Assembly: GCA_018332375.1 (NCBI GenBank)
Contig: BOPV01000001.1
Location: 868,001-932,000 of the forward strand
Origin: Roseiterribacter gracilis
GTDB taxonomy: Bacteria; Pseudomonadota; Alphaproteobacteria; BOG-932; Roseiterribacteraceae
Direction of reading: 5' to 3'
DNA: 64,000 nt
The notes beneath the pieces are model-generated. The model had not been told where the DNA came from. It worked only from the letters and a program-made list of their open reading frames with translations, and did no database searches. A program made the position numbers and the translations under genes. The stretch's first letter is position 1, and every line of letters starts with the position of its first letter. Positions 8,794 through 18,949 of the stretch are shown piece by piece.

Positions 8794-9110
8794 GGCGACG
8801 TCTCGTCGACGATCCAGTCGAGATATGGCGCGCTGCCGTGGCTGATCGGCAATGCGACGACGCAAGGCGTTTCGTACGGATGCAAGTCGCGCACGCGCGC
8901 TTCCAACGCATCAAAGCGACTGGGCGTCGTCTTCAACAGCAGGACGATTTCCTCGGCGCGTTCGACCGCACCTTTCCAACGATAGATGCTGCGCATGCCG
9001 GGCAGTAGATTGGCACACGCGGCCAATCCCTCTTCGACGATCGCGGTTCCGATATGTTCGGCAGCTGCAAGATCGGGCGCCGTGACGTAGACGAAGATCG
9101 CTGCGGTCAT
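8790..9110 (-). CDS. cutA: divalent-cation tolerance protein CutA
   Basis: A 106-aa ferredoxin-like fold protein of the CutA1 family, which forms very stable trimers and has been linked to copper tolerance. The family segments FVYVTAPD at the start, CANLLPGMRSIYRWKGAVERAEE at about residues 32-54 and YETPCVVALPI near residue 78 are present. Length is standard. It is convergent with the acetyltransferase gene by 4 nt and lies just downstream of tRNA-Pro on the same strand. Confidence 0.95.
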   Translation of the reverse strand: MTAAIFVYVTAPDLAAAEHIGTAIVEEGLAACANLLPGMRSIYRWKGAVERAEEIVLLLKTTPSRFDALEARVRDLHPYETPCVVALPISHGSAPYLDWIVDETSP

Positions 9111-9158
9111 GTCGGGCTCGAAATAAAGAATGGCGCACGCGCGTCGCCATCGGACTCT

Positions 9159-9235
9159 TGGTCGGGCTGACAGGATTTGAACCTGCGACCCCTACACCCC
9201 CAGCGTAGTGCTCTACCAGTCTGAGCTACAGCCCG
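9159..9235 (-). tRNA. tRNA-Pro (anticodon GGG)
   Basis: Read on the minus strand: acceptor stem CGGGCTG/CAGCCCG, D arm GCTC-GAGC, anticodon stem CTACG/TGTAG closing the 7-nt loop CTGGGGG with anticodon GGG, and T arm GCAGG-TTCAAAT-CCTGT. The discriminator A is followed by an encoded CCA (9159-9161). The 77-nt cloverleaf is complete. Confidence 0.97.
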
Positions 9236-9309
9236 TCCCAGAGTCGGCGGGGAGCATAGGGCCGACTTCCGGGAAGTCGAGTCGTCCGGTCAGCGGCGGG
9301 GGTTTGCCG

Positions 9310-9729
9310 CTAGTCGCGCAGAAGATCGCGGATCGCGCGCAGCTCGGCCGCCAGCTCGGCGAATAAATTCCGCTCGTCTGCCGGCTCGGCAACCAGAAGA
9401 TCGCTGCTGCCGGTCTTCTCGGCCGCGCCGTCGCTTTCATCGTCGGGACGGCGGCCACGCAACAGGCGCTGCACGCCTTTGATCGTGTAGCCTTCCTGAT
9501 ACAGCAGCGTATGGATGCGGCGGATCAGCTCGACATCTTCGGGACGGTAATAGCGCCGTCCGCCGCCGCGCTTCAGCGGGCGTAGCTGCGAGAATTTCGA
9601 CTCCCAAAAACGCAGCACGTGCTGCGGTACTTCCAGCTCGGTGGAAACTTCGCTGATGGTGCGGAACGCGCTGGGAGATTTCGCACCGCGCGTACGTGCG
9701 TCGGGACGGTCGATCGCGTCGGTGGCCAT
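9310..9729 (-). CDS. MerR-like winged-helix transcriptional regulator
   Basis: A 139-aa protein with a MerR-type helix-turn-helix at about residues 23-90: [22 protein letters not shown], then [23 protein letters not shown], the usual wing and helix spacing. The C-terminal 50 residues are acidic and lack the metal-binding cysteines of classical MerR. It directly follows ihfA, an arrangement common in alphaproteobacteria, where the protein is annotated only as MerR family. Target unknown. Confidence 0.92.
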   Translation of the reverse strand: MATDAIDRPDARTRGAKSPSAFRTISEVSTELEVPQHVLRFWESKFSQLRPLKRGGGRRYYRPEDVELIRRIHTLLYQEGYTIKGVQRLLRGRRPDDESDGAAEKTGSSDLLVAEPADERNLFAELAAELRAIRDLLRD

Positions 9730-9750
9730 GCTCCGCGCGCCCGTCCGCCG

Positions 9751-10044
9751 TTAGGTTTCGTTGATCCGGTGCTTCAGCACGTGGCTGGCACGGAACACCA
9801 AGACCCGACGCGGCAGGATCGGAACTTCTTCGCCGGTCTTCGGATTGCGCCCGACGCGCTGCCCTTTTTGGCGCACGGCAAAGCTGCCGAACGACGAGAT
9901 CTTGACCATCTCGCCTTTGGCGAGCGCGTCAGCGATTTCGTCCAGAACGACTTCGACGAGATTTGCGGACTCGTTCCGCGAGAGGCCGACCTCTTGGTAG
10001 ACTGCCTCGCTCAGATCGGCGCGCGTGATCGTGTTCCCGCTCAC
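9751..10044 (-). CDS. ihfA: integration host factor subunit alpha
   Basis: 97-aa DNA-bending protein of the HU/IHF family that works as a heterodimer with IHF-beta. The signature [24 protein letters not shown] sits in the beta-arm at about residues 53-76, with the DNA-intercalating Pro in RNPKTG. The start is GTG at 10044, preceded by a GGGGGA ribosome binding site. The gene is upstream of the MerR-like gene and downstream of fabH. Confidence 0.95.
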   Translation of the reverse strand: MSGNTITRADLSEAVYQEVGLSRNESANLVEVVLDEIADALAKGEMVKISSFGSFAVRQKGQRVGRNPKTGEEVPILPRRVLVFRASHVLKHRINET

Positions 10045-10148
10045 GGGTCCCCCGGGCTCACTTCGAATTCAGACGAACTCTAAAGACCCGACCGAAGTCG
10101 GTCAATTTTCAACGCGCTGGCACACGACGTTGCCAACCTCGTTGACGA

Positions 10149-11114
10149 CTACCACCGAACCAGCGCGGCGCCCCAGGTGAGACCGCCGCCCATCGCTTCC
10201 AGCAGCACCAGATCGCCCCGTTTGACGCGGCCGTCTTCGACCGCCTCGGCCAAGGCCAAGGGGATCGACGCAGCCGAGGTATTGCCGTGGCGGGCCACGG
10301 TCAGCACGACCTTGTCCGGGCTCAGCGACAGTTTCTTGGCCGTCGAGTCGATGATGCGCCGGTTGGCCTGGTGCGGCACCAGCCAGTCGATATCGGCCTG
10401 GGTCAGGCCATTCGCAGTCAGGGACTCGTCGACCACTTCGGCCAGGCGCTGCACGGCGTGGCGGAAGACTTCTTTGCCGTTCATGCGGACATGCCCGACC
10501 GTCTTGGTGCTCGAAACGCCGCCATCGACATAGAGCAGGTCGCGATGCCGCCCGTCGGAATGGAGATGCGTCGACAGGATGCCGGTCTTGTTGTCGCCCG
10601 GCACCGCCTTGAGCACCACCGCCCCGGCCCCATCGCCAAACAGCACGCAGGTGCCGCGGTCGGTCCAATCGAGAATGCGGCTAAAGGTTTCGGCGCCGAT
10701 CACCAGCGCGTGTTTGGCTTGGCCACAGCGAATGAAATTGTCGGCGGTTGCCAGCGCGTAGATGAAGCCGGAGCACACAGCCTGCACGTCGAAGGCGGCG
10801 CCGTGGTCCATGCCCAGCTTGGCCTGCACGGTTGCGGCGGTGGCGGGGAACGTCTGATCCGGCGTCGTCGTCGCCAACACGATCAGATCGAGATCCGCGC
10901 CCGTGATGCCGGCCATCGCCAGCGCCTTGCGCGCGGCTTCAAGCGCGAGATCAGACGTCAGTTCGCCATCGGCAGCGATGTGACGTTGCTGAATACCGGT
11001 GCGCTGCTGAATCCACTCGTCCGTCGTATCGACGAATTTGGCGAGATCATCGTTGGTGAGGATCTTCGCAGGCAGATGCGCACCGCATCCGACAATGACT
11101 GACCGAAACGACAA
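10149..11114 (-). CDS. fabH: 3-oxoacyl-[acyl-carrier-protein] synthase III
   Basis: Starts fatty-acid synthesis by condensing acetyl-CoA with malonyl-ACP. The 321-aa protein has the active-site Cys in [13 protein letters not shown] near residue 112, His in [11 protein letters not shown] near 246 and Asn in [11 protein letters not shown] near 276, the Cys-His-Asn triad. The start is TTG at 11114 with AAGGT upstream; no ATG or GTG gives a better N-terminus and the sequence [14 protein letters not shown] fits the family beginning. It follows plsX by 11 nt, the usual rpmF-plsX-fabH order. Confidence 0.97.
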   Translation of the reverse strand: MSFRSVIVGCGAHLPAKILTNDDLAKFVDTTDEWIQQRTGIQQRHIAADGELTSDLALEAARKALAMAGITGADLDLIVLATTTPDQTFPATAATVQAKLGMDHGAAFDVQAVCSGFIYALATADNFIRCGQAKHALVIGAETFSRILDWTDRGTCVLFGDGAGAVVLKAVPGDNKTGILSTHLHSDGRHRDLLYVDGGVSSTKTVGHVRMNGKEVFRHAVQRLAEVVDESLTANGLTQADIDWLVPHQANRRIIDSTAKKLSLSPDKVVLTVARHGNTSAASIPLALAEAVEDGRVKRGDLVLLEAMGGGLTWGAALVRW

Positions 11115-11125
11115 AGGGCGCGACC

Positions 11126-12223
11126 TTAAATGGCCGCGGCGGCCGAAGGCGGCAGCGCCGCGTTCTGTTGTGCAGCAATACGAGCAAGCTCTTCGGCGAG
11201 CTTATCATTGAAACCCTGAATGACGAGATCGACAGCGACGCCAATCGCGTTGGCATAGCCGAACGCGTCCGTACCGCCGTGACTCTTCACGCAAACGCCG
11301 CCAAGGCCGAGAAACATCGCGCCGTTGTAGCGACGCGGATCGAGTCGCACGCGCAATTTCCGGAAGGCTGCCGCAGCCAACAGATAGCCGAGTCGCGCTG
11401 CGATCGACGAGCGGAACGTGCGCTTGAGGAATTCGCCGTAGAGTTTCGACATGCCTTCGGCGGTCTTCAACGCGATGTTACCGCTGAAGCCGTCCGACAC
11501 CACGACTTCCGTCGTGCCGTTGGGAATGTCATTGCCTTCGATGAAGCCGTGATAGATGCCGGGCAACTGCATCTCGCGCAGTTTGGCCGACGCCTGTTTC
11601 AGTTCGTCATGGCCCTTCATTTCTTCCGAGCCGACATTGAGCAAGCCGATCGTCGGTTCCAGAACGCCGAAAACGTTCTGCGCGAAGATCGAACCCATGA
11701 TTGCGAACTGTACAAGATTGTCGGCGTCGCATTCGAGATTGGCGCCGAGATCGAGCATCACGCTTTCGCCGCGCAATGTCGGAAAGAAACTGGCGATCGC
11801 CGGACGATCGATTCCAGGCAAGGTACGCAAGGCGAACTTCGCCATCGCCATCAACGCGCCGGTATTGCCGGCCGACACCATCGCGTGCGCTTTGCCGTCG
11901 GCAACCGCATCCAGCGCCAGGCGCATCGACGACTGACGGCCGCTGCGCAACGCGACGGCCGGCTTGTCGTCGGCGCCGATTGCGATTTCGGTGTGGAGAA
12001 TGTCGCTGACCTTCGCCAGCGCCTTGCGCTTGGCAAGCAGCGGCTTGATCCGCTTCTCGTCGCCGACGAAGAGGTATTTGACCTTCGGGTGCCGCGTGCG
12101 CGCGATAGCAGCGCCTTTCACGACAACCTGCGGAGCATGATCGCCGCCCATCGCGTCCAGCGCGATGGTCAGCTCAGCGTTCTGACGAACGCTGTCCTTC
12201 GCGCGGAAGCGCGGCCGGATCAC
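11126..12223 (-). CDS. plsX: phosphate acyltransferase PlsX
   Basis: Converts acyl-ACP to acyl-phosphate for phosphatidic acid synthesis. The family motif [14 protein letters not shown] lies at about residues 17-30, and [13 protein letters not shown] follows near residue 117. The GTG at 12223 overlaps the rpmF stop by 4 nt (GTGA) and gives 365 aa, close to the typical 330-360; an ATG at 12319 would place 32 residues inside rpmF. It sits in the conserved order rpmF-plsX-fabH-ihfA. Confidence 0.95.
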   Translation of the reverse strand: MIRPRFRAKDSVRQNAELTIALDAMGGDHAPQVVVKGAAIARTRHPKVKYLFVGDEKRIKPLLAKRKALAKVSDILHTEIAIGADDKPAVALRSGRQSSMRLALDAVADGKAHAMVSAGNTGALMAMAKFALRTLPGIDRPAIASFFPTLRGESVMLDLGANLECDADNLVQFAIMGSIFAQNVFGVLEPTIGLLNVGSEEMKGHDELKQASAKLREMQLPGIYHGFIEGNDIPNGTTEVVVSDGFSGNIALKTAEGMSKLYGEFLKRTFRSSIAARLGYLLAAAAFRKLRVRLDPRRYNGAMFLGLGGVCVKSHGGTDAFGYANAIGVAVDLVIQGFNDKLAEELARIAAQQNAALPPSAAAAI

Positions 12224-12405
12224 GCCGACGTCGCGACTTCGACGACTTCGCGCTGGTTGTAATGCCCGCAAGCGGGGCAGACGTGATGCGGACGAGAAAG
12301 CTCGCCGCAGTTTTTGCACTCGGCATGGGCCGAAGCGCCCAACGCGTGATGCGAGCGGCGCATGTTGCGACGCGACTTCGAAGTCTTCTTTTTCGGGACA
12401 GCCAT
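12220..12405 (-). CDS. rpmF: 50S ribosomal protein L32
   Basis: 61-aa protein starting [22 protein letters not shown], the invariant L32 beginning. A zinc-ribbon is kept: CKNC at about residues 31-34 and CPAC at about 44-47. The ATG at 12405 defines the start. Downstream it is coupled to plsX by GTGA. L32 genes with four cysteines are the zinc-dependent form. Confidence 0.96.
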   Translation of the reverse strand: MAVPKKKTSKSRRNMRRSHHALGASAHAECKNCGELSRPHHVCPACGHYNQREVVEVATSA

Positions 12406-12527
12406 GGGACGAACTCGGGATCCGGAAGATCGAAAGGCGGCCGACCGGCCGCCTCTTGCGAGGGGGCTATGTACTCGAAACTGCAGGCCGGAAGCAAGGA
12501 CAGCCGCGAGAAAAGGCCCAACGTGAC

Positions 12528-13055
12528 TTAAGGCTTGCACTTCCAGCCCTTCAGGGCCGCAAACGGGCCCTCCGGCACGTCCTCGATCAGGGCCCGATCC
12601 AAGGTCGCATCGGGTTTGCGCGGATGGGGATCCAGTCCCAATGACAGGTGCTGGGCCGCCAATTCCCCCAGGTCGATGACCCCATCAACGATCGGCTCGG
12701 GCAGATCGTCCGCCTCCGGATCGACCCACGCTTCCGGCACATCGGCCGGTGCCACGCCTTCGCCGAACAGGCCTTCGACCTCATCGCGGACCGTGGCCGG
12801 GAATGGCTCCAGGCTGACGACGCAGGTCTGGACCAGGTCGGCTTCGACCGTGCCTCGCACCCGGATCAGGTCGCCGTCGACCCGCTGGACCTCAAGCTTC
12901 GCAGCCAGCCGGTCAATCGCGACCAGGCCAAACCGCGCCGCCAGCGCCGCGCGCTCTTCCGCCGAGGCGTCGAGCTCGATCGTCCGTCCCTCGCCCGTCA
13001 CCGATCGGACCGGCAGCGGGCGCGACCATTCGACCGCAGGATCAGGCGCGATCAT
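12528..13055 (-). CDS. YceD/DUF177 family protein
   Basis: A 175-aa DUF177 (YceD) protein. The central strand segment [27 protein letters not shown] at about residues 58-84 and the C-terminal [27 protein letters not shown] are the conserved blocks. YceD genes usually sit directly upstream of rpmF, as here, and have been tied to 23S rRNA/L32-related function in plants and bacteria; that is family knowledge. Its ATG at 13055 overlaps the stop of the CBP3-type chaperone gene by 4 nt. Confidence 0.92.
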   Translation of the reverse strand: MIAPDPAVEWSRPLPVRSVTGEGRTIELDASAEERAALAARFGLVAIDRLAAKLEVQRVDGDLIRVRGTVEADLVQTCVVSLEPFPATVRDEVEGLFGEGVAPADVPEAWVDPEADDLPEPIVDGVIDLGELAAQHLSLGLDPHPRKPDATLDRALIEDVPEGPFAALKGWKCKP

Positions 13056-13546
13056 GCTGCCCGCCGATCGATGTCGAGTTCGGGACTGGCGGCGATGTCG
13101 CGTGCATATGCAGCCAGTGCTGCGACCGCGGCCGGCGCTGGCGCTTCGCCGTCATAGACGTTGCGCACCAAGGTGCTTTGCAGCTCGGCGTCATCCGCGT
13201 TTTTCAGCGCCGCATCATAGGCCGCGGCGCGACCGTAGAAATTCGACGCCAGCAACTTCATTTTCTTGGCGACGCTGAGATCGCCAATGCCCAACTCGCG
13301 GATCGCGGCGTCGAGGTCGATCCACATCGCGCTCAACACCGCATCAGCGAGCGCGCGATCGACACCGTGCAGACGGCGCAGCAGCAGCGTCACATGCAGG
13401 GAAATCATCTCGAACCGGCCTTCGACCGTGTCCGGCACGCCCAGCTCGGCATAGAAGCGCGGCGCGCGCGCCAGCACGACCATTCGTCGGTACAGATCAG
13501 CGCCCTGCCGGCGCCGTGGATTGCGGGTCTTCAACCACTCGAACAC
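13052..13546 (-). CDS. ubiquinol-cytochrome c chaperone (CBP3/UQCC1-like)
   Basis: A 164-aa homologue of mitochondrial Cbp3, which assists cytochrome b and bc1 complex assembly. The family helices are clear: LYRRMVVLARAPRFYAELGVPDTVEGRFEMISLHVTLLLRRL at about residues 16-57 and GIGDLSVAKKMKLLASNFYGRAAAY at about 86-110. The GTG at 13546 has AAGGA 8-9 nt upstream and gives a start VFEWLKTRN typical of the family; longer starts would run into the bamE promoter. It is coupled to yceD by ATGA. Confidence 0.9.
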   Translation of the reverse strand: MFEWLKTRNPRRRQGADLYRRMVVLARAPRFYAELGVPDTVEGRFEMISLHVTLLLRRLHGVDRALADAVLSAMWIDLDAAIRELGIGDLSVAKKMKLLASNFYGRAAAYDAALKNADDAELQSTLVRNVYDGEAPAPAAVAALAAYARDIAASPELDIDRRAA

Positions 13547-13650
13547 GGGGATCGTCCTTGTTGGGCGGGCGAAGTTGACAGCGCTCGAAGGCCGGTGCAA
13601 CGGTCCGCGCGACCGGCCCTTTGGGCCCATTTGAATCGATCGAAAGCTCC

Positions 13651-14139
13651 ATGGCCCGTCCGTCACGTTCCTTCCCGGCCCTCGCGCTGCTGGCACTTCC
13701 GCTCCTCGCCGCCGGCTGCACGCCCTATGTCGCCAACCGCGGCAACCTCGTCGAAGCCGATCGCCTGGCGCTGGTGCAGAACGGCTCGTCGAAAGACGAA
13801 GTGTTCCAAACGCTCGGATCGCCGACGATGGTTTCGACCTTCGACGACAACACTTGGTACTATATGGGCCAGCGCACCGAGCAGACGGCCTTCTTCGATC
13901 CCGACATTCTTGAGCGTCAGGTTCTGATCGTCCGCTTCGACGACAAGGACAAAGTCGCGAGCCTCGAGAAGCGCACCGGCGAACAGACGATCGCGTCGGT
14001 CGAAACCGTCGATCGCACGACGCCGACCAGCGGCAAGGAAATCGGTTTCATCGAACAGCTGATCGGCAACGTTGGCCGTTTCGGCAACGACAAGAAGAAG
14101 CCGGGTTCGAGCAGCGGCGGTCGCGGCCGCGGCTACTAA
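13651..14139 (+). CDS. bamE: outer membrane protein assembly factor BamE (SmpA/OmlA)
   Basis: Lipoprotein component of the outer-membrane beta-barrel assembly machine. A 162-aa product with lipobox LAAGC (Cys near residue 23) and a BamE domain at about residues 28-110, including GNLVEADRLALVQNGSSKDEV and the strand NTWYYMGQRTE. The C-terminus is basic and Ser/Gly-rich. The ATG at 13651 opens a proper lipoprotein signal; a TTG 30 nt upstream is possible but adds nothing. It is divergent from the CBP3/yceD genes, a common alphaproteobacterial neighbourhood. Confidence 0.94.
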   Translation: MARPSRSFPALALLALPLLAAGCTPYVANRGNLVEADRLALVQNGSSKDEVFQTLGSPTMVSTFDDNTWYYMGQRTEQTAFFDPDILERQVLIVRFDDKDKVASLEKRTGEQTIASVETVDRTTPTSGKEIGFIEQLIGNVGRFGNDKKKPGSSSGGRGRGY

Positions 14140-14166
14140 TTCGTCACTGCACATCGCAGCGAAACA

Positions 14167-14196
14167 AAAAGCCCCGACCTTGCGGTCGGGGCTTTT
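14167..14196. terminator. bidirectional rho-independent terminator between bamE and hppA
   Basis: A perfect 13-bp stem AAAAGCCCCGACC / GGTCGGGGCTTTT with loop TTGC ends in T-runs on both strands. It lies 28 nt after bamE and 21 nt after the convergent hppA stop, so it can serve both. Confidence 0.93.
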
Positions 14197-14217
14197 CGTT
14201 TGTGGTGACGCTCTCGC

Positions 14218-16311
14218 TTAGACGAGCTTTGCCACGATCGCGAGCAACAGCAGCGCAACGATGTTGATGATCTTGATCATCGGGTTCACCGCCGGACCGG
14301 CCGTGTCCTTGTAGGGATCACCAACCGTATCGCCCGTCACCGCAGCCTTGTGCGCTTCCGAGCCTTTGCCGCCGTAATTGCCTTCTTCGATGTACTTCTT
14401 GGCGTTGTCCCAAGCACCGCCGCCCGACGTCATCGAGATGGCGACGAACAAGCCGGTGACGATCGTGCCCAGCAGCATCGCGCCCAGCGACACGAAGGCC
14501 GAGTTACGACCAGCAACCGCCCAGATCACACCGAACAGCACCACCGGCGCGAGCACCGGCAGCAACGACGGAACGATCATCTCGCGGATCGCCGACTTCG
14601 TCAGAAGGTCGACTGCGCGGCCGTAATCCGGCTTCGCGGTTCCTTCCATGATGCCTTTGATCTCGCGGAACTGGCGACGCACTTCGATCACGACCGAACC
14701 GGCCGCACGACCGACTGCCGTCATGCCCATTGCGCCGAACAGGTACGGCAGCAGGCCGCCGATCAGCAGACCGACAACGACGTACGGATCCTGCAGATCG
14801 AACGCCACTTTCGCGTTCGGGAAGTAGGTCTTGAGGTCGTTGATGTAGGCCGCGAACAGAACCAGCGCTGCGAGACCGGCCGAACCGATCGCGTAGCCCT
14901 TGGTCACTGCCTTGGTCGTGTTGCCAACCGCGTCGAGCGCGTCGGTCGTGACGCGCACTTCTTTCGGAAGGTCCGCCATTTCGGCAATGCCACCGGCATT
15001 GTCGGTAACCGGACCGTACGCATCGAGCGCAACCACGATGCCGGCGAGCGCCAGCATGGTCGTGGCCGCAATCGCGATACCGAACAGGCCCGCCGTCGTG
15101 AACGCGACGAGGATGCCGATGCAGATCACGATCACCGGAAGCGCCGTCGATTCCATCGACACAGCCAGGCCTTGGATCACGTTGGTGCCGTGACCGGTTT
15201 CCGACGCCTTGGCGACCGAACGAACCGGACGGTACGAGGTCGACGTGTAGTACTCAGTGATCCAAACCAGCAGGCCGGTGACGGCCAAGCCGACACCCGC
15301 GCAAACCAGAATGCTACCGACCCGCAAGTCGAGACCGGTGGTGGTTTTAACCACCGTATCAGCGCCGATCAGCGAATAGACGCTGATCACGATCAGCACC
15401 GCCGAGACCACTGCCGACGCGATCAAACCTTTGTAGAGCGCGCCCATGATGTTCTTCGACGGGCCGAGGCGGACGAAGAACGTGCCGATGATCGAACCGA
15501 TGATGCAGACCGCGCCGATGACGAGCGGCAGCAACATCATCGTTTCGCGTGCAGCGCCGGTGAAGAAGATGTGGCCGAGCAGCATCGTCGCGACGATCGT
15601 GACCGCATAGGTCTCGAACAAGTCAGCGGCCATGCCGGCGCAGTCACCCACGTTGTCGCCGACGTTGTCGGCGATCACGGCCGGATTGCGCGGATCATCT
15701 TCCGGGATACCGGCTTCGACTTTGCCGACGAGGTCGGCACCGACGTCCGCACCCTTGGTGAAGATGCCACCGCCGAGACGCGCGAAGATCGAGATCAGCG
15801 AAGCGCCGAACGACAGGCCGACCAACGCTTCGAGCAGTGCGCGTTCTTCGACATGCATCGCACGCAGCGCGAAGTAGTAGCCAGCGACGCCGAGAAGGCC
15901 GAGACCGACCACCAGCATGCCGGTGACCGCGCCCGAGTTGAACGCGATCGCCAGCGCCTTATCCATGCCGGTACGCGCCGCTTCGGCGGTGCGGACGTTG
16001 GCGCGGACCGAGATGTTCATGCCGATATAACCGGCGATGCCCGACAGGACGGCGCCGATCACGAAGCCGACGGCAACTTTGACGCCGAGGAGAACCAGCA
16101 GCACGACCGCGACGACAATGCCGACGACGGCAATCGTGCGGTACTGACGATTGAGATAGGCCTTGGCGCCGACCTGAATCGCCAGCGCGATCTCCTGCAT
16201 GCGCTGGGTGCCGGCACTGTTCTTCAGCACCGCACTCCCGACTAGCCAGCCATACAGCACGGCCAACAGGCCGCAGCCGAGTACGACGGCGACATACACG
16301 GAATAATCCAT
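14218..16311 (-). CDS. hppA: proton-translocating membrane pyrophosphatase, K+-independent type
   Basis: Integral membrane enzyme that couples pyrophosphate hydrolysis to H+ export. The 697-aa chain has about 16 hydrophobic segments, the pyrophosphate-binding motif [20 protein letters not shown] near residues 179-198 and [19 protein letters not shown] just after it. At the subtype-deciding position the sequence reads [10 protein letters not shown] with Lys near residue 467; K+-independent H+ pumps carry this Lys (and a nearby Thr) where K+-dependent enzymes have Ala. Length and ends are complete. The 168-nt leader between it and the fliL-like gene holds no feature I can name. Confidence 0.96.
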   Translation of the reverse strand: MDYSVYVAVVLGCGLLAVLYGWLVGSAVLKNSAGTQRMQEIALAIQVGAKAYLNRQYRTIAVVGIVVAVVLLVLLGVKVAVGFVIGAVLSGIAGYIGMNISVRANVRTAEAARTGMDKALAIAFNSGAVTGMLVVGLGLLGVAGYYFALRAMHVEERALLEALVGLSFGASLISIFARLGGGIFTKGADVGADLVGKVEAGIPEDDPRNPAVIADNVGDNVGDCAGMAADLFETYAVTIVATMLLGHIFFTGAARETMMLLPLVIGAVCIIGSIIGTFFVRLGPSKNIMGALYKGLIASAVVSAVLIVISVYSLIGADTVVKTTTGLDLRVGSILVCAGVGLAVTGLLVWITEYYTSTSYRPVRSVAKASETGHGTNVIQGLAVSMESTALPVIVICIGILVAFTTAGLFGIAIAATTMLALAGIVVALDAYGPVTDNAGGIAEMADLPKEVRVTTDALDAVGNTTKAVTKGYAIGSAGLAALVLFAAYINDLKTYFPNAKVAFDLQDPYVVVGLLIGGLLPYLFGAMGMTAVGRAAGSVVIEVRRQFREIKGIMEGTAKPDYGRAVDLLTKSAIREMIVPSLLPVLAPVVLFGVIWAVAGRNSAFVSLGAMLLGTIVTGLFVAISMTSGGGAWDNAKKYIEEGNYGGKGSEAHKAAVTGDTVGDPYKDTAGPAVNPMIKIINIVALLLLAIVAKLV

Positions 16312-16479
16312 CTGATCCGAAGCCCTTTCCGGTGCTTATGATTGTGGGTTCATGAGCGCGGCCCCCTGAAGCCACGCCCTGGAAAAGCCGGCGATACTTG
16401 CCGACTGCAGCGTGGAAGCGCAAGCGGCCAAGTCAATGATCAGAAATGGAAAGCACCGGCCGGCCCTGGGCCAGGCGGG

Positions 16480-16932
16480 TCAGAGAGCGCGCTGGCTCAG
16501 CTTCTGGACCAGGACGCTCTTCACGAGGTCGGCGCCGGCGATCCGGGTGACGCTCTTCGAGAGTTCGGTCTTCAAGACTTCGGCGTCGACCATACGGCCC
16601 TTGAGCAGGCGGCTGCGGTCGAGGGCGCCGTAGAGGTCTTGCAGGATCGCGTCGGAGATCGCCGGTCGCAGCGCCTTCACGGTGCTGGCGGCATCGATCG
16701 ACGGCACTTCGATCGCAATCGAGAAGGCGATCATTTGCTGCACGCGATCCGATTCGAGGACCGGCAGCGCCATCGGCGGCAGGTCGACGAAGATCGGTTG
16801 TTCGACCTGCGCCAGCTTCATCGGCGCCGGCATTGCCGACGCGCTTTCGGACCGCAGCCCGAAAAAGAACATCCCGCCTGCACCGGCGCCAGCGCCGATC
16901 AGCAGAACGATGATGTAGAGAAGCCGCTTCAT
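16480..16932 (-). CDS. FliL-like membrane-anchored protein
   Basis: A 150-aa protein with one N-terminal transmembrane helix (about residues 4-26, Gly/Ala-rich) and a periplasmic domain. The stretch FVDLPPMALPVLESDRVQQMIAFSIAIEV resembles the FliL periplasmic beta-strand region, and the C-terminal half is helical with repeated Leu/Lys. FliL supports flagellar stator function. No other flagellar gene is adjacent; motAB are about 12 kb away. It lies downstream of thiL on the same strand with a 109-nt gap. Assignment is by fold-level resemblance, hence moderate. Confidence 0.75.
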   Translation of the reverse strand: MKRLLYIIVLLIGAGAGAGGMFFFGLRSESASAMPAPMKLAQVEQPIFVDLPPMALPVLESDRVQQMIAFSIAIEVPSIDAASTVKALRPAISDAILQDLYGALDRSRLLKGRMVDAEVLKTELSKSVTRIAGADLVKSVLVQKLSQRAL

Positions 16933-17041
16933 GAGGTCCGGGACAAATCCTTAGCCGCGCGTCAACTCCCTAGATGGGCGCTGCGCACTTAAGGGCCAGT
17001 GAACATCCGTACTTAATACAGGATGCGCCGCAGCATGGCTA

Positions 17042-17995
17042 TCATCCATGCGTCCAGCCGGTTCTCGCTAACGTGATGGGAACGCCTGCAGAATCGAGGA
17101 TTTCGGCGCCCTCGCCGGCGATCACCCGACCGACCCGCGTGGTGCCAGGTGGCGCTTGTGCCGCAGCAATCAGCAACTCGTAGTCGTCGCCGCCGCCAAG
17201 AACCCGGTCGCGCAGCGCAGGCTCGCTCGCAAGCAACGCAGCAGCAGGCTCCGACAACGGGACCAACGCTGCATCGATCTCGCATCTGACGTTCGAAGCG
17301 CGCGCTAAGTGACTGCAATCGGCCGCAAGACCATCTGAAATATCGATCGCGGCATGGGCGTGATCGCGAACCCAGCCAGCCAGCTCCACCCGCGGTGTCG
17401 GGCGCCGATAGCGGCTGCGCAGATATGGATGGACCTCGCCGGTGCGTTCGAACTGCGCCAGCGCCAAGGCCGCATCGCCGATCGTACCGCTGACATAGAG
17501 GCCGTCGCCGACTTGCGCGCCGGCCCGCCGTACCATCCGACCGGTCGGGACCAGCCCCATCACCGTCGCCGCCAGCGTGATCGGCCCATCGGTCGAAACC
17601 GAGTCGCCGCCGAGCAGTTTGATGCCCCAGTTGCGCTGCGATTCGCCCAGCCCGTGCGCGAAACGGCCGACCCAATAGTCGCCCGCATGTGCCGGCAGCG
17701 ACAGGACGAGCGAGTAGCAGAGTGGATCGGCGCCCTTGGCCGCGAGATCCGACAGATTCACCGCGAGCAATTTGGCCGCGAGATCTTCGGGCTGATCGGT
17801 GCTGAGAAAATGGACGCGCTCGACCAGCGCGTCGGTGGTGACGACCAGCTCGTACCCATGCGGAACCTGCACGGTGGCGGCGTCGTCGGTCAGCCCGTAT
17901 GCACCGGGCAGGTCGGCGGCGAGCGGCGCAAAGAACCGCTCGATCCGCCCGAATTCACCTAGCTTCGGCACGACTTTCGCCGACCGAACTCTCAC
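17042..17995 (-). CDS. thiL: thiamine-monophosphate kinase
   Basis: Phosphorylates thiamine monophosphate to the active diphosphate. The 317-aa (or 309-aa) product shows GLTDDAATV at about residues 34-42, TTDALVERVHF, NLSDLAAKGADPLCYSLVLSLP and LLGGDSVSTDGP, the PurM/ThiL ATP and Mg2+ binding blocks, and IDISDGLAAD. The GTG at 17995 overlaps nusB by 41 nt; a second GTG at 17971 would reduce this to 17 nt and starts closer to the typical family N-terminus GEFGRIERFFAPL. It ends the riboflavin-nusB-thiL run. Confidence 0.95.
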   Translation of the reverse strand: MRVRSAKVVPKLGEFGRIERFFAPLAADLPGAYGLTDDAATVQVPHGYELVVTTDALVERVHFLSTDQPEDLAAKLLAVNLSDLAAKGADPLCYSLVLSLPAHAGDYWVGRFAHGLGESQRNWGIKLLGGDSVSTDGPITLAATVMGLVPTGRMVRRAGAQVGDGLYVSGTIGDAALALAQFERTGEVHPYLRSRYRRPTPRVELAGWVRDHAHAAIDISDGLAADCSHLARASNVRCEIDAALVPLSEPAAALLASEPALRDRVLGGGDDYELLIAAAQAPPGTTRVGRVIAGEGAEILDSAGVPITLARTGWTHG

Positions 17996-18500
17996 GAACC
18001 ACGCGCGCAGCGCGATCGAGCACGCCGTTGATCAGCCCGGGTTCGGCACCGCCGTAAAAGCCGGCGGCGACGTCGACATATTCTTTGATGATCAGCGGCG
18101 CATCGAGATCGGTGTGATTGACCAACTCGTACAGGCCGGCGCGCAAAATCGCCTGTAGCAGCAGCTCCAATCGCTCGAACCGCTCGCCCGAATCCATGGC
18201 GCGTCCGCCGAGCTGATCCAGCTCGTCGCGCTTGGATTCAACGCCGCGCACGATCGACGTAAACAAGGTCGGATCGGCGCTGACATAGCGCACGCCGTCA
18301 ACCGTGTGGCCGACGCGCCAATCCATGAACTCTTCGACGATCGACAACGCCAATTGGCCGGTCTGCGCTTGCTGATACAGCGCCTGTACCGCCGCAAGCC
18401 GTGCTGCCGTCCGGCGCGCTTTGGCCGAACCGCGCACGGGCGGACGTTTGGGCGGCGGCGCAGGCTGCTGCGCCGCGACCTTCTTCTTTTTGGGAGTCAC
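17955..18500 (-). CDS. nusB: transcription antitermination factor NusB
   Basis: 181-aa protein that with NusE/S10 binds boxA RNA in rRNA antitermination. The all-helical NusB domain spans about residues 30-170 (ARLAAVQALYQQAQTG, FERLELLLQAILRAGLYEL, DLDAPLIIKEYVDVAAGFYGGAEPGLINGVLD). The GTG at 18500 overlaps the ribH stop by 4 nt (GTGA). The first 28 residues are a Lys/Pro-rich extension not in E. coli NusB. The ribH-nusB-thiL order is widely conserved. Confidence 0.95.
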   Translation of the reverse strand: MTPKKKKVAAQQPAPPPKRPPVRGSAKARRTAARLAAVQALYQQAQTGQLALSIVEEFMDWRVGHTVDGVRYVSADPTLFTSIVRGVESKRDELDQLGGRAMDSGERFERLELLLQAILRAGLYELVNHTDLDAPLIIKEYVDVAAGFYGGAEPGLINGVLDRAARVVRESSVGESRAEAR

Positions 18501-18943
18501 TGTTTCAGTCCGAACTGCCGCTTGATCGCGAGCATGGCGAGACAGGCGCGTGCCGCCTCGCCGCCTTTGTCTTTCTTGTTGGTGTCGGCGCGGGCCCAGG
18601 CCTGCGCTTCGTTCTCGACCGTCAAAATACCGAAGCCGACCGCCAACCCATAGCGCAGCGACAGATCCATCAGGCCGCGCGCGCTCTCGCCGCAGACATA
18701 GTCGTAATGCGTGGTCTCGCCACGGATGACGCAGCCAAGCGCGAGATAGCCGTCGAATTTCCGGCCGCCGCGAATAGCGTACTCGATCGCCGACGGAATT
18801 TCGAACGCGCCCGGCACCGTCACCTTGGTCCATTCGACACCTGCCGCATCGAGCGCACGGGTCGCACCTGCGAGCAACGTGTCCGCGATGGACTCGTAGT
18901 AGCGGGCTTCGACGATCAGGATGTGCGGCTTGTCCAGGCTCAT
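18497..18943 (-). CDS. ribH: 6,7-dimethyl-8-ribityllumazine synthase
   Basis: Penultimate riboflavin step, joining 3,4-dihydroxy-2-butanone-4-phosphate with the ribitylamino-uracil. The 148-aa product has TVPGAFEIPSAI at about residues 42-53, LGCVIRGETTHYDYVCGESARG at about 69-90 with the catalytic His, and VGFGILTVENEAQAW. Size is standard. It is 6 nt downstream of the ribB/A gene and coupled to nusB. Confidence 0.97.
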   Translation of the reverse strand: MSLDKPHILIVEARYYESIADTLLAGATRALDAAGVEWTKVTVPGAFEIPSAIEYAIRGGRKFDGYLALGCVIRGETTHYDYVCGESARGLMDLSLRYGLAVGFGILTVENEAQAWARADTNKKDKGGEAARACLAMLAIKRQFGLKQ

Positions 18944-18949
18944 GGTGGA

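Noticed and set aside
14350..16245. 631-codon plus-strand open frame opposite hppA
   Set aside because: Extremely Arg/Asp/His-rich translation with no hydrophobic core; it mirrors the membrane-protein codons of hppA.
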